Shown piece by piece: positions 55,706-62,277 of a stretch of DNA of 64,000 nucleotides; position 1 is the stretch's first letter, and each line of letters begins with the position of its first letter. The DNA comes from Pseudoalteromonas rubra (GTDB taxonomy: Bacteria; Pseudomonadota; Gammaproteobacteria; Enterobacterales; Alteromonadaceae). The notes beneath the pieces were generated by a model. The model saw only the letters and a list, made by a program, of their open reading frames with translations, did no database searches and was not told where the DNA came from. The stretch spans positions 164,199 to 228,198 of the forward strand of contig NZ_JXYA01000027.1 in NCBI RefSeq assembly GCF_000967655.1. The letters run 5' to 3'. Both the position numbers and the translations under genes were made by a program.

Positions 55706-56023
55706 ATGAAAGTTGTCATGGGAATACTGTTATTTATTTCGATTCTTGCGGGGGCATATCTTTTGCTGGTTAATGTGTCTTCTACAGAGTACGAACAAAG
55801 TAGCATCGAAAGCATTGAACAGCACAAGGAGGCGATGACATTGGTTGATAGTCTTGATTGTCCTCAAACTGGAATTACAGACGCATTTATTACTAGCTTG
55901 CAATCAGAAAATCCTGATAAATTAATTACGAGAAAAGGCAATGACCTTCTTATTGATGGGTTTTTCTTTAGATGTGAAAAAGGTGAGGCGGATTTTTTCC
56001 GCTTTGTTGAAATCAAAGGTTAA
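55706..56023 (+). CDS. Orphan membrane-anchored candidate immunity protein
   Basis: A 105-residue protein with an N-terminal membrane anchor (VVMGILLFISILAGAYLLLVNV) and a small acidic soluble domain (CPQTGITDAFITSLQSENPDKLITRKGNDLLIDGFFFRCEKGEADFFRFVEI) containing two cysteines. There is no complete toxin gene before it. Size, anchoring and place between two terminator repeats suggest an immunity gene whose toxin was lost. Keeping immunity to a lost tip would still protect against siblings. Confidence 0.5.
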   Translation: MKVVMGILLFISILAGAYLLLVNVSSTEYEQSSIESIEQHKEAMTLVDSLDCPQTGITDAFITSLQSENPDKLITRKGNDLLIDGFFFRCEKGEADFFRFVEIKG

Positions 56024-56099
56024 AGTGCTTTCTTTGAACAAAAAGGGGGTCAAGTTACTTGTTGCATGATAAATAGCAATGATCCCACTACAAAATATC

Positions 56100-56149
56100 T
56101 AGTCGTCATACGCCGTTTGTGTTTTTTCGCAAACGGCGTATGACGACTA
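56100..56149. repeat. Perfect 20-bp inverted repeat with a ten-base loop
   Basis: The 20 bases at 56100-56119 are the exact reverse complement of 56130-56149. The loop TGTTTTTTCG can extend the stem by two more pairs, leaving TTTTTT. It is far longer than an ordinary terminator stem, and the T-run is in the loop, not behind. Possible roles are a very stable terminator, a folded single-strand recombination site or the trace of an inserted palindrome. Confidence 0.85.
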
Positions 56150-56238
56150 AGGTCACTCTGTGTTGTTGCTGGGACGTATATTGATGCATGATTCAATAGG
56201 CCAGCATACAGTTTAGTAACCAATAATTGGAAATTTCA

Positions 56239-56309
56239 GGTGATATCCATTCGAAATCGGCGCTCAGTGAGCGCCTTTTTCTTGTGCATCGAGATCAGCG
56301 TGGTGTGTC
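56239..56309 (+). repeat. Terminator repeat T3 (partial copy)
   Basis: The hairpin GGCGCTCAGTGAGCGCC (56259-56275) with TTTTT is identical to T1 and T2. The preceding 20 bases resemble the left flank of T1. On the right, similarity fades after about 35 bases (GTGCATCGAGATCAGCGTGG). Module 2 lies beyond it, as module 1 lies beyond T1. Confidence 0.8.
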
Positions 56310-56390
56310 AATAACACTCGTGTAACCATACAAGATTGGGCAGCTAAGGACTGTTGTGACCCGTTTTGCTACTTGATCCCCCGGACATGC

Positions 56391-56578
56391 GTATTGGTCC
56401 AAATTTCCATAATGCTGGTCCACAAAAAATAGAATACTGGCCGTAAAAATCAGAATCGCGGTCCAAACCCCACATAATATGCAACTGCATATTATGCTCA
56501 AATCATCCACCCATTCTATTCGGCCTGGACCAAATTCTGAAATTTGTGGACCACAATTATGGGCAGCGGACCTGTGGT
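56391..56578. repeat. Symmetric fold-back region with phased GGTCC sites
   Basis: Three GGTCC sites (starting 56396, 56417, 56460) face three GGACC sites (56527, 56548, 56568), mostly 20-22 bases apart, with GGTCCACAAA present on both arms. The arms are imperfect inverted repeats of about 60 bases. At the exact centre is a perfect palindrome CATAATATGC-AACT-GCATATTATG (56473-56496). It ends 11 bases before the divergent gene of module 2, and may be a MITE-like element, the left end of module 2 with transposase sites, or a replication/partition site. Confidence 0.7.
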
Positions 56579-56588
56579 CTGATCTGGG

Positions 56589-57236
56589 TTAACGGCAAAA
56601 AGTGGATGAAACAGATTTTGTTAAGTGGGTTTGGATATACGAAGAAGTAAGGCGCCGCGCTACATTTTCTGACGCTTTCAGAAGTAGTCTTTCCATGAAG
56701 CAGGGTAAGTTGGTGTGTGTGCATTGGCTCAGGTAATAGTAATAAAGCAGGCATGTGAGCGAGTTAAAATCTGACTGGTTACTTAGCTGGTCAAGATATT
56801 TGAATGTTGGCCAGGCATTGTCTGTGCTTAGTTTATTGGGGAGGATAACCCTTCGTTTAAATTGAGTTATGAAATACGGCAGCGGAATGTACTTCAACTC
56901 ATGTTGCATAGTAGGCCCGTCAATATATTTTCCGAGGGTTAGTAACTCAAAAATTACATGATCCAGTAGCTTATGCGCTTTTGGGAACATAGCTTCAATT
57001 CTTTCAATTTTATGGCGACTTCTTATAGGCTGCCCTTGATTTTTTAAATACCAGAAGCACGATTTTTCTTCGCTTAAGATGGCGTTATCGTTGCCTGACA
57101 GTTTAAATGCTCTGACTAGTTGTGCCACAGACGATACATGGGCTCGCTTTATTAAATATTGAACAAGTCCGGACGTTGCCAGCCTCTTAAATTCAGGTGC
57201 TACCCGCGGGTAATATCTAAGTTGTAATGGGTACAT
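56589..57236 (-). CDS. Unknown protein, divergent gene of module 2
   Basis: A basic helical protein of 215 residues from the ATG at 57236 (MYPLQLRYYPRV); the frame can be extended to a TTG at 57245. RSRHKIERIEAMFPKAHKLLDHVIFELL and SLTCLLYYYYLSQCTH align with the longer module 1 protein, so it is its homologue, about 110 residues shorter at the C terminus. It is divergent from the small DNA-binding gene as in module 1. Family and function unrecognised. Confidence 0.6.
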   Translation of the reverse strand: MYPLQLRYYPRVAPEFKRLATSGLVQYLIKRAHVSSVAQLVRAFKLSGNDNAILSEEKSCFWYLKNQGQPIRSRHKIERIEAMFPKAHKLLDHVIFELLTLGKYIDGPTMQHELKYIPLPYFITQFKRRVILPNKLSTDNAWPTFKYLDQLSNQSDFNSLTCLLYYYYLSQCTHTNLPCFMERLLLKASENVARRLTSSYIQTHLTKSVSSTFCR

Positions 57237-57547
57237 AATACTCAACTTAACAGCGCAAATATTGCTCTATTTTGGTGCAAGCCAACAAAACAAATGTATT
57301 TACTATGCATTTGTGTTGTTTTCCGGGCGCATAACTTCTCGCTGTAGTTCTGCCTAAACAATTGTTTTAAATACTCATTCCTTAGCATTAATCCCGGCTC
57401 AGTTCACCCTGGTCATTTTGCTTGCCTAACCTAGTGTTATTTCGCAATAAACTACAGATATGTTGTTATTTTTCAATGTGATAACGCTATTTACACTTAG
57501 CGGTTGGCGTCTAGTCTTAGATATTATATCTCAAATAAGGTGTGGCA
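57237..57547. other. Divergent promoter region of module 2
   Basis: About 310 bases between the two divergent genes, with no open frame of coding character. It should contain both promoters. No long repeat is shared with the equivalent 190 bases in module 1. Confidence 0.4.
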
Positions 57548-57832
57548 ATGCATGATAACGTAGACGAAGACATAGAGAGGCTCGCCCATGCCTTGGAGCG
57601 CGATTTATATGAGCTGTACAAAACCCCGATGCTGTCAGGCGAAAAGCTGCAAATGGCGCTAGGGTTTAGCAGCCTTGATGCATACAGGCAGGCGTTAACA
57701 CGTAAAAAATTACCGGTACCTGTTTTCAGGCTTGAAGACAGGCACGGTTATTATGCATTGGTAAAAGATGTTGCGGCATGGCTGGCAACGCAAGCGGTTA
57801 ATGCGAGGAGAGACAATATAAAGCGTAAATAA
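57548..57832 (+). CDS. Small DNA-binding (excisionase-like) protein of module 2
   Basis: A 94-residue protein from the ATG at 57548, with AAGG upstream. The core LYKTPMLSGEKLQMALGFSSLDAYRQALTRKKLPVPVF and RHGYYALVKDVAAWLAT is about 60% identical to the module 1 protein. That makes it the best conserved part of the two modules, which suggests that it binds similar DNA. The C-terminal tail is basic (NARRDNIKRK). Probable winged-helix regulator or recombination directionality factor. Confidence 0.7.
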   Translation: MHDNVDEDIERLAHALERDLYELYKTPMLSGEKLQMALGFSSLDAYRQALTRKKLPVPVFRLEDRHGYYALVKDVAAWLATQAVNARRDNIKRK

Positions 57833-57851
57833 ATTTGTAGGTGCATAAAGC

Positions 57852-57886
57852 GAAAAACCTCGCGACTGGTACTCGCAAGGTTTTTC
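57852..57886 (+). terminator. Terminator after the module 2 DNA-binding gene
   Basis: GAAAAACCT...GCGA pairs with TCGC...AAGGTTTTTC, ending in T-rich sequence, in the place corresponding to the module 1 terminator at 48429. Confidence 0.75.
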
Positions 57887-57890
57887 AAAT

Positions 57891-57918
57891 CAGTGTCTAT
57901 TTTCTCGAACAGACACTG
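57891..57918. promoter_or_regulatory. 28-bp dyad upstream of istA (module 2)
   Basis: CAGTGTCT and AGACACTG are perfect eight-base arms with a 12-base spacer. Counted as 11+6+11, the arms CAGTGTCTATT and CAGTGTCTGTT match at ten of eleven positions, the format of a tyrosine-recombinase core site. It sits four bases behind the terminator and 97 before istA. An operator is the alternative. Confidence 0.6.
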
Positions 57919-58015
57919 TTAGCTTAGCCCAAGATTCGGTTATGTCAAATATTGGTGTTCTCATCAGTAGTGGCATTGTGCGCCTGTTTTTCACATTGTA
58001 AACAGGAGATCAAAG

Positions 58016-59557
58016 ATGAATTCTGTCGCCAGAGTGCGTGAATTACTGCGCATCCGATCTAAAACGAATTACAGCAATCGCAAATTAGCCGAAATGCTGG
58101 GTTGCTCTCACCAGACTGTCGGGCGAGATTTAAAACTGATAACTCAGTTGTCATTAACGTATGAGCAAGTGGCTCAACGTGATGACGATGAGCTCATCCT
58201 GTTATTGGCGCCGTGGGCCCCACTGGCGTTGCAAAAAAAGCGGTTGCCGGACTTTGCAGTCTGGGTCAAAGCGCTGACAAAGAAACATCAGACAATCTAC
58301 AATTTAATTGCCTTATATACCAGAGAAGATCCTGCAACAGCCTATGCACCCAGCACGCTCTATCAACATTTCAAAGAGTATTTGAAGACTACCAAACTGG
58401 AAGCATTGTTAGAACATTGTCCTGGCGAGGAAGCTCAGTTCGATTTCTGTGGCGAAATGGTGTGCTTGTCTCCTTATAATTCAGCTAAAAAGGTCTGGTA
58501 TTCTGTGTTCGTTGGCGTACTGTGCTACTCAAAATACTTTCTTGTCTATGCAACTCCAGGTCAAACAACCAACGATTGGATCGCTGGAACAAAAGCCTTT
58601 TTTAACTACATTGGAGGTGTACCTCAAATTGGCATACCGGACAACCCTAAAGCCGTTGCTGCCCAGCCCCGGCCAAACCTGAAACTCAATCTCATGTACG
58701 CTGCCTTCGTGGAACACTATGGATTTATTGCTATGCCGGCAAGGCCCGGTGAGCCCAGAGATAAGGGAATTGTTGAAGAAACCGTTAGATTTGTCACTGA
58801 GCGGGTTTTGGTCAATATGCAGTCTATGGCGTTCCGGACTTCAGATGAAATAAACGATTACCTCAGAAAAGAGTGCGATAAGCTGAACGCCCTGCAATTT
58901 CAAAAGCGTTCCGTATCTCGACGTGAGTTATTTGAAAGTGGCGATAAACCAGCGCTAACGGCATTGCCCGCCAAACCCTTTAAACCAATCGAGCATGCTT
59001 TTGGCTGTACCATTCCCAGCAATTATCGGGTTATGTTTGAGGAGCACCTTTATTCTGTGCCCTGGCGGTGGGCGAATAAAAAAGCAGAGGTCACTATTAC
59101 ACAAGACGAAGTAACTATCAGACATGCCAATAAATTCCCTGTTGTGCATAAACGCTCGTTCGAAAAAGGCAAGGAAACGGTCGAAACACGTCATCTTCAT
59201 GCCAGTCACAAAGGCATGGTACGGCTACCACAGTCCGAGTTTACTCGTTGGGCTGAAACTGTCGGGGAACAAACAACACAATTTATTCAGCAACTGTTTG
59301 CCGGTAAAGCTGATGGAGATATTGTCGCTAACAAGGCGTGTAAATCAGTGCAATCGTTAGCAAATAAATATACCGCTGAAGAAATGGAAGAGGCGGCTCG
59401 TTATTGCATTACTTATGATAAATGTTCTCCTACATCTTTGCGGCACACACTGGCATCTCGTCTTTATGAGGATACTGGCGCGGATATATCGCTTGTTGGT
59501 AAGCATAAGAATTTACACGCTCCGCAGCACTTTCAGAATATGGGGAGGTCGTCATGA
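58016..59557 (+). CDS. IS21-family transposase IstA-like (module 2)
   Basis: A 513-residue DDE recombinase with an N-terminal HTH (VRELLRIRSKTNYSNRKLAEMLGCSHQTVGRDLK). The catalytic positions are all present: Asp in EEAQFDFCGEM, Asp in IGIPDNPKAVA, and Glu in RDKGIVEETVRFV. The C-terminal domain has SNYRVMFEEHLYSVPWRW. It is a distant homologue of the module 1 IstA. An AGGAG site precedes the ATG. Its stop overlaps the istB start (ATGA). Confidence 0.88.
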   Translation: MNSVARVRELLRIRSKTNYSNRKLAEMLGCSHQTVGRDLKLITQLSLTYEQVAQRDDDELILLLAPWAPLALQKKRLPDFAVWVKALTKKHQTIYNLIALYTREDPATAYAPSTLYQHFKEYLKTTKLEALLEHCPGEEAQFDFCGEMVCLSPYNSAKKVWYSVFVGVLCYSKYFLVYATPGQTTNDWIAGTKAFFNYIGGVPQIGIPDNPKAVAAQPRPNLKLNLMYAAFVEHYGFIAMPARPGEPRDKGIVEETVRFVTERVLVNMQSMAFRTSDEINDYLRKECDKLNALQFQKRSVSRRELFESGDKPALTALPAKPFKPIEHAFGCTIPSNYRVMFEEHLYSVPWRWANKKAEVTITQDEVTIRHANKFPVVHKRSFEKGKETVETRHLHASHKGMVRLPQSEFTRWAETVGEQTTQFIQQLFAGKADGDIVANKACKSVQSLANKYTAEEMEEAARYCITYDKCSPTSLRHTLASRLYEDTGADISLVGKHKNLHAPQHFQNMGRSS

Positions 59558-60303
59558 ATATTAAACTTGTGGCCAAAAAGTATGCTGATCTGAAATGGCT
59601 GGGGGCTGCACAGATGATTGAGAAGCTCCAGTTGCAGGAGCCTATTTCTACGACAGCTGTCTGTAATGTGCTGAACGATATCGCCGTTTCACAGGAAAAT
59701 TATTTTGCCGTTAGTAGACAGGCAAGGCTTAAAAAGGCCGCTAAGCTAAGGTGGCCTGATGCGCTGCTTGAGGACTTCGACTATCGCTGTGAAACGCAGG
59801 AAGTGCAATACCTCATTGACAAGGCGTGTGAAACCGATTGGGTTAAAGGGCATTCCCATCAAGTAATTACCGGCAGCTCAGGTACAGGCAAAACCACATT
59901 GGCATGCGGGATTGCCAATAAGCTATTAATGCACGGATATAGTGTTCGAATGTGGCGTTTTAACGACCTGGTATTCGACCTTGCGTTACATGAAAAAGAG
60001 GGTACGCATCCGCAGTTTTTAAGAAAACTCAGTAAATTTAATGTCTTAGTCATTGATGACTGGGCCTTGTTCCCACTTACCAATAAACAACGGCAAATGC
60101 TGTATGAGTTAATTGAGCGCCGCGAACAAGTCGGCTCACTGATGATCACGAGTCAATATGATTTCGACAAATGGCATGAAGCAATTGGTGAACAGACGAT
60201 TGCCGATGCTGTGTTAGATCGTATTGCGTCAATGGCTGAGCGAATTGCATTGCGTGGTGATCCGAAGCGCAAATCGCACAGAGCAAAAGGAGGTAACTCA
60301 TGA
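59554..60303 (+). CDS. IS21-type transposition helper ATPase IstB-like (module 2)
   Basis: A 249-residue AAA+ ATPase: Walker A GSSGTGKT, Walker B VLVIDDWAL, and the IstB-type ITSQYDFDKWHEAIGEQTIADAVLDRIASMAERIAL near the C terminus. It overlaps the transposase gene upstream and the Toprim-N gene downstream by four bases each. It should load IstA onto target DNA. Confidence 0.9.
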   Translation: MNIKLVAKKYADLKWLGAAQMIEKLQLQEPISTTAVCNVLNDIAVSQENYFAVSRQARLKKAAKLRWPDALLEDFDYRCETQEVQYLIDKACETDWVKGHSHQVITGSSGTGKTTLACGIANKLLMHGYSVRMWRFNDLVFDLALHEKEGTHPQFLRKLSKFNVLVIDDWALFPLTNKQRQMLYELIERREQVGSLMITSQYDFDKWHEAIGEQTIADAVLDRIASMAERIALRGDPKRKSHRAKGGNS

Positions 60304-61049
60304 AATCTAATTTTCCTCCCTGTGTATATGCTGAAACGTTGCTGGAATTACCGAACTTATCGGCATCAGATACACATGTTGCAGAGCAATACCTACCAAT
60401 GATTGTGGAGTATTACAAGCAAAGCTTATTAACGCACCAGAAAGCTTTAAGCTATCTTGAGACAGTCTATGGCATATCTTCAGCAGTTGCACTGGAGCAC
60501 AGTATTGGCTACTCCGATCGTTCATTGGGGCTGGAGTTACCAAGTGCAAAAGATAACGCTGGTGAAATATTGCGAGGAAGCCTTAAGCGGCTGCGTGTGT
60601 TTAAAGGAACCGGACATGAAGCTTTTCGGGGTTGTATCGTCGTGCCTGTCATGTCAGGTGATAGTATTGCGGGTTTTTACGCTGAGCGGATTAACAGAGT
60701 GTGCAGAAAAGCCAAATCACAATACTTTGTCAGGTTATATCCTCATTGTTTGTTTGCTACGTCGCAATGTGATGACCATCCGGAGGTTTACTTGTGTGCG
60801 AGCCCACTGCTTGCTATCCAACTTACAGAGTCTATCCATCAGCCCGCTTTTGCAACCGATCATAGTTTTAATGCGAGAGACGAGGACTGCGCGTATTTGG
60901 CGGGTGCTGGTGTAGATCGCGTCATTGTGGTTGCACAATCACATACAGCGCCGGAGCATCTAAAGCAACTTACGCGCAGGCTGAAAAAGTTTGACCTCAA
61001 ATACCGGAAAATAGATAACTTCACGGAGGTGGTATATGGCACGGCATGA
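60300..61049 (+). CDS. DnaG-like Toprim-N / degenerate Toprim protein (module 2)
   Basis: A 249-residue protein. The middle (IGYSDRSLGLELPSAKDNAGEILRGSLKRLRVFKGTGHEAFRGCIVVPVMSGDSIAGFYAERI) is a Toprim N-terminal subdomain as in DnaG-type primases. The following ~90 residues have the Toprim outline (EVYLCASPLLAIQLTE, YLAGAGVDRVIVVAQSHTAPEHLKQLTRRL), but the catalytic Glu and the DxD are replaced, so it is presumably inactive as a primase or nuclease. No CHC2 zinc finger. It overlaps istB and, by 14 bases, the recombinase gene. Its role in the element is unknown; a DNA-handling adaptor is plausible. Confidence 0.72.
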   Translation: MKSNFPPCVYAETLLELPNLSASDTHVAEQYLPMIVEYYKQSLLTHQKALSYLETVYGISSAVALEHSIGYSDRSLGLELPSAKDNAGEILRGSLKRLRVFKGTGHEAFRGCIVVPVMSGDSIAGFYAERINRVCRKAKSQYFVRLYPHCLFATSQCDDHPEVYLCASPLLAIQLTESIHQPAFATDHSFNARDEDCAYLAGAGVDRVIVVAQSHTAPEHLKQLTRRLKKFDLKYRKIDNFTEVVYGTA

Positions 61050-62028
61050 TCCATTAACCTTTGTGGCAGCGCTCAAGGCATACGAGAAACATTGCCTGGC
61101 TGAGGGATTGTCAAAAAATACGGTTGGGAATAAACGCTGCAACATTGAGATGTTTATCAAATGGGCGCGGGCTGACGGCATAGATTCGCCAGAAGAAGTG
61201 ACGAAACAGATAGGTGAACATTACAAAGCGTATTTGGTCGAATATATTTCGCCGCACACGGGGCGTGCGTTGAAAAAGTCCACGCGAAGAAAAAGGGTTT
61301 CTGATGTCAGAGTATTTTTTGCCGAGCTTACCTACCTCGATCACTTTGAGGTTAATCCACTGCACCGTTTGAGGTTGCCTAAGGCTCCACGGCCTATGGT
61401 AACGGCGCTGCTGTCTCAAGAAGACCTTGAACGTGTGATGGCTGAAACGAAAGTCATGGGGTTGAGGGGGCTCAGGGATAGAGCTATTTTGGAGTGTTAT
61501 TACGCCACGGCTGTACGTCGAAATGAACTCGGTCATCTTAAGCTCAGCGACTTGAAGTTTGAGCGGGAACAGGTACTCATCGTCAATGGTAAAGGCGACA
61601 AAACCCGGTATGTGCCCCTGGCCCCCAGAACCGCCAGCTGGCTCAGGGCATACTGCGAATATGTTCGCCCCAGATTGATGAATTTAAAATCTGGAACAAC
61701 GGTGTTTTTGGACAATCATGGTCTGGCATTCAGGCCACACCAATTAACAGCGTTGGTTAAGAAGTACCTGTTAAGCGCAGGTGTTGAAGTTGGTGCGGCC
61801 TGCAATGCGTTTCGACATAGCGCAGCCACACACATGCTTGAAAATGGCGCTGATTGTCGTGAACTACAGGAATACCTGGGGCACGCGGATTTGTCTACAA
61901 CCCAAGTCTACCTGGAGGTAACTCAATCCCAGCTTAAGAAAACGTATGCCAAAACACACCCAGCGGCCCTAGCCGGAAAACGACTGCTTAAAGGAGAAGT
62001 CGACTCGTATTTGTATCACCTGTCGTAA
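61036..62028 (+). CDS. Tyrosine recombinase/integrase (module 2)
   Basis: A 330-residue recombinase with Arg161 in YYATAVRRNEL, Lys in NGKGDKTRYVPLAP, CNAFRHSAATHML, LGHADLSTTQVYLEV with the tyrosine nucleophile, and a C-terminal KTYAKTHP shared with module 1 (RKIYLRAHP). The HxxR box again has Asn as its first residue, so this is a family trait and not decay. GGAGG precedes the ATG. It closes the module operon. Confidence 0.9.
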   Translation: MARHDPLTFVAALKAYEKHCLAEGLSKNTVGNKRCNIEMFIKWARADGIDSPEEVTKQIGEHYKAYLVEYISPHTGRALKKSTRRKRVSDVRVFFAELTYLDHFEVNPLHRLRLPKAPRPMVTALLSQEDLERVMAETKVMGLRGLRDRAILECYYATAVRRNELGHLKLSDLKFEREQVLIVNGKGDKTRYVPLAPRTASWLRAYCEYVRPRLMNLKSGTTVFLDNHGLAFRPHQLTALVKKYLLSAGVEVGAACNAFRHSAATHMLENGADCRELQEYLGHADLSTTQVYLEVTQSQLKKTYAKTHPAALAGKRLLKGEVDSYLYHLS

Positions 62029-62122
62029 GTGCTCGCTGGTTATAACCCTTTTCTTCTCTTGAGAGGTTTGTAACCGGTGTACTTTGCTATTTGTATACTC
62101 TGCTTGAGCAAACCATGACATT

Positions 62123-62242
62123 AAAGCCTTAAAAGTATGGCACATTAAAACCTATAAATGATGGCGCTCTAAAACCTATAAATGACAAATCATCAAAACC
62201 TATATATGATAAGGCATTAAAACCTATAGATAGAAATATGAA
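62123..62242. repeat. 24-bp phased repeats upstream of the Fic gene
   Basis: AAAACCTATA begins at 62147, 62171, 62195 and 62219, exactly 24 bases apart, usually continuing as AATGA. A degenerate fifth unit (AAAGCCTTAA) fits the same phase at 62123. The array ends 36 bases before the Fic start, so it is a likely cluster of regulator binding sites; the AbiEi-like N-terminal domain of the Fic protein is a candidate binder. Confidence 0.85.
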
Positions 62243-62277
62243 ACCAAGCCGTATTTCGAGCAACCGTGGGCGAGAAC

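Larger units (their letters stand above)
56589..62028 (+). mobile_element. Mobile module 2: IS21-like transposition genes with Toprim-N protein and tyrosine recombinase
   Basis: Second copy of the six-gene order seen at 46.9-52.3 kb: divergent unknown gene, small DNA-binding protein, terminator, dyad, then istA-istB-Toprim-N-recombinase as an overlapping operon. Protein similarity between the modules is clear but low except in the small DNA-binding protein, so each was probably acquired separately. It sits behind terminator copy T3 in the same orientation as module 1 behind T1. The fold-back at 56391-56578 is a candidate left end; I see no matching sequence on the right. Confidence 0.7.

Noticed and set aside
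56100..56149. Integron attC site
   Set aside because: The hairpin is perfect and lacks the conserved attC ends (RYYYAAC/GTTRRRY) and bulges; no integron integrase is in the window.
62123..62242. CRISPR array
   Set aside because: The 24-base period leaves no room for spacers of usual length and there are no cas genes; the units are contiguous tandem repeats.
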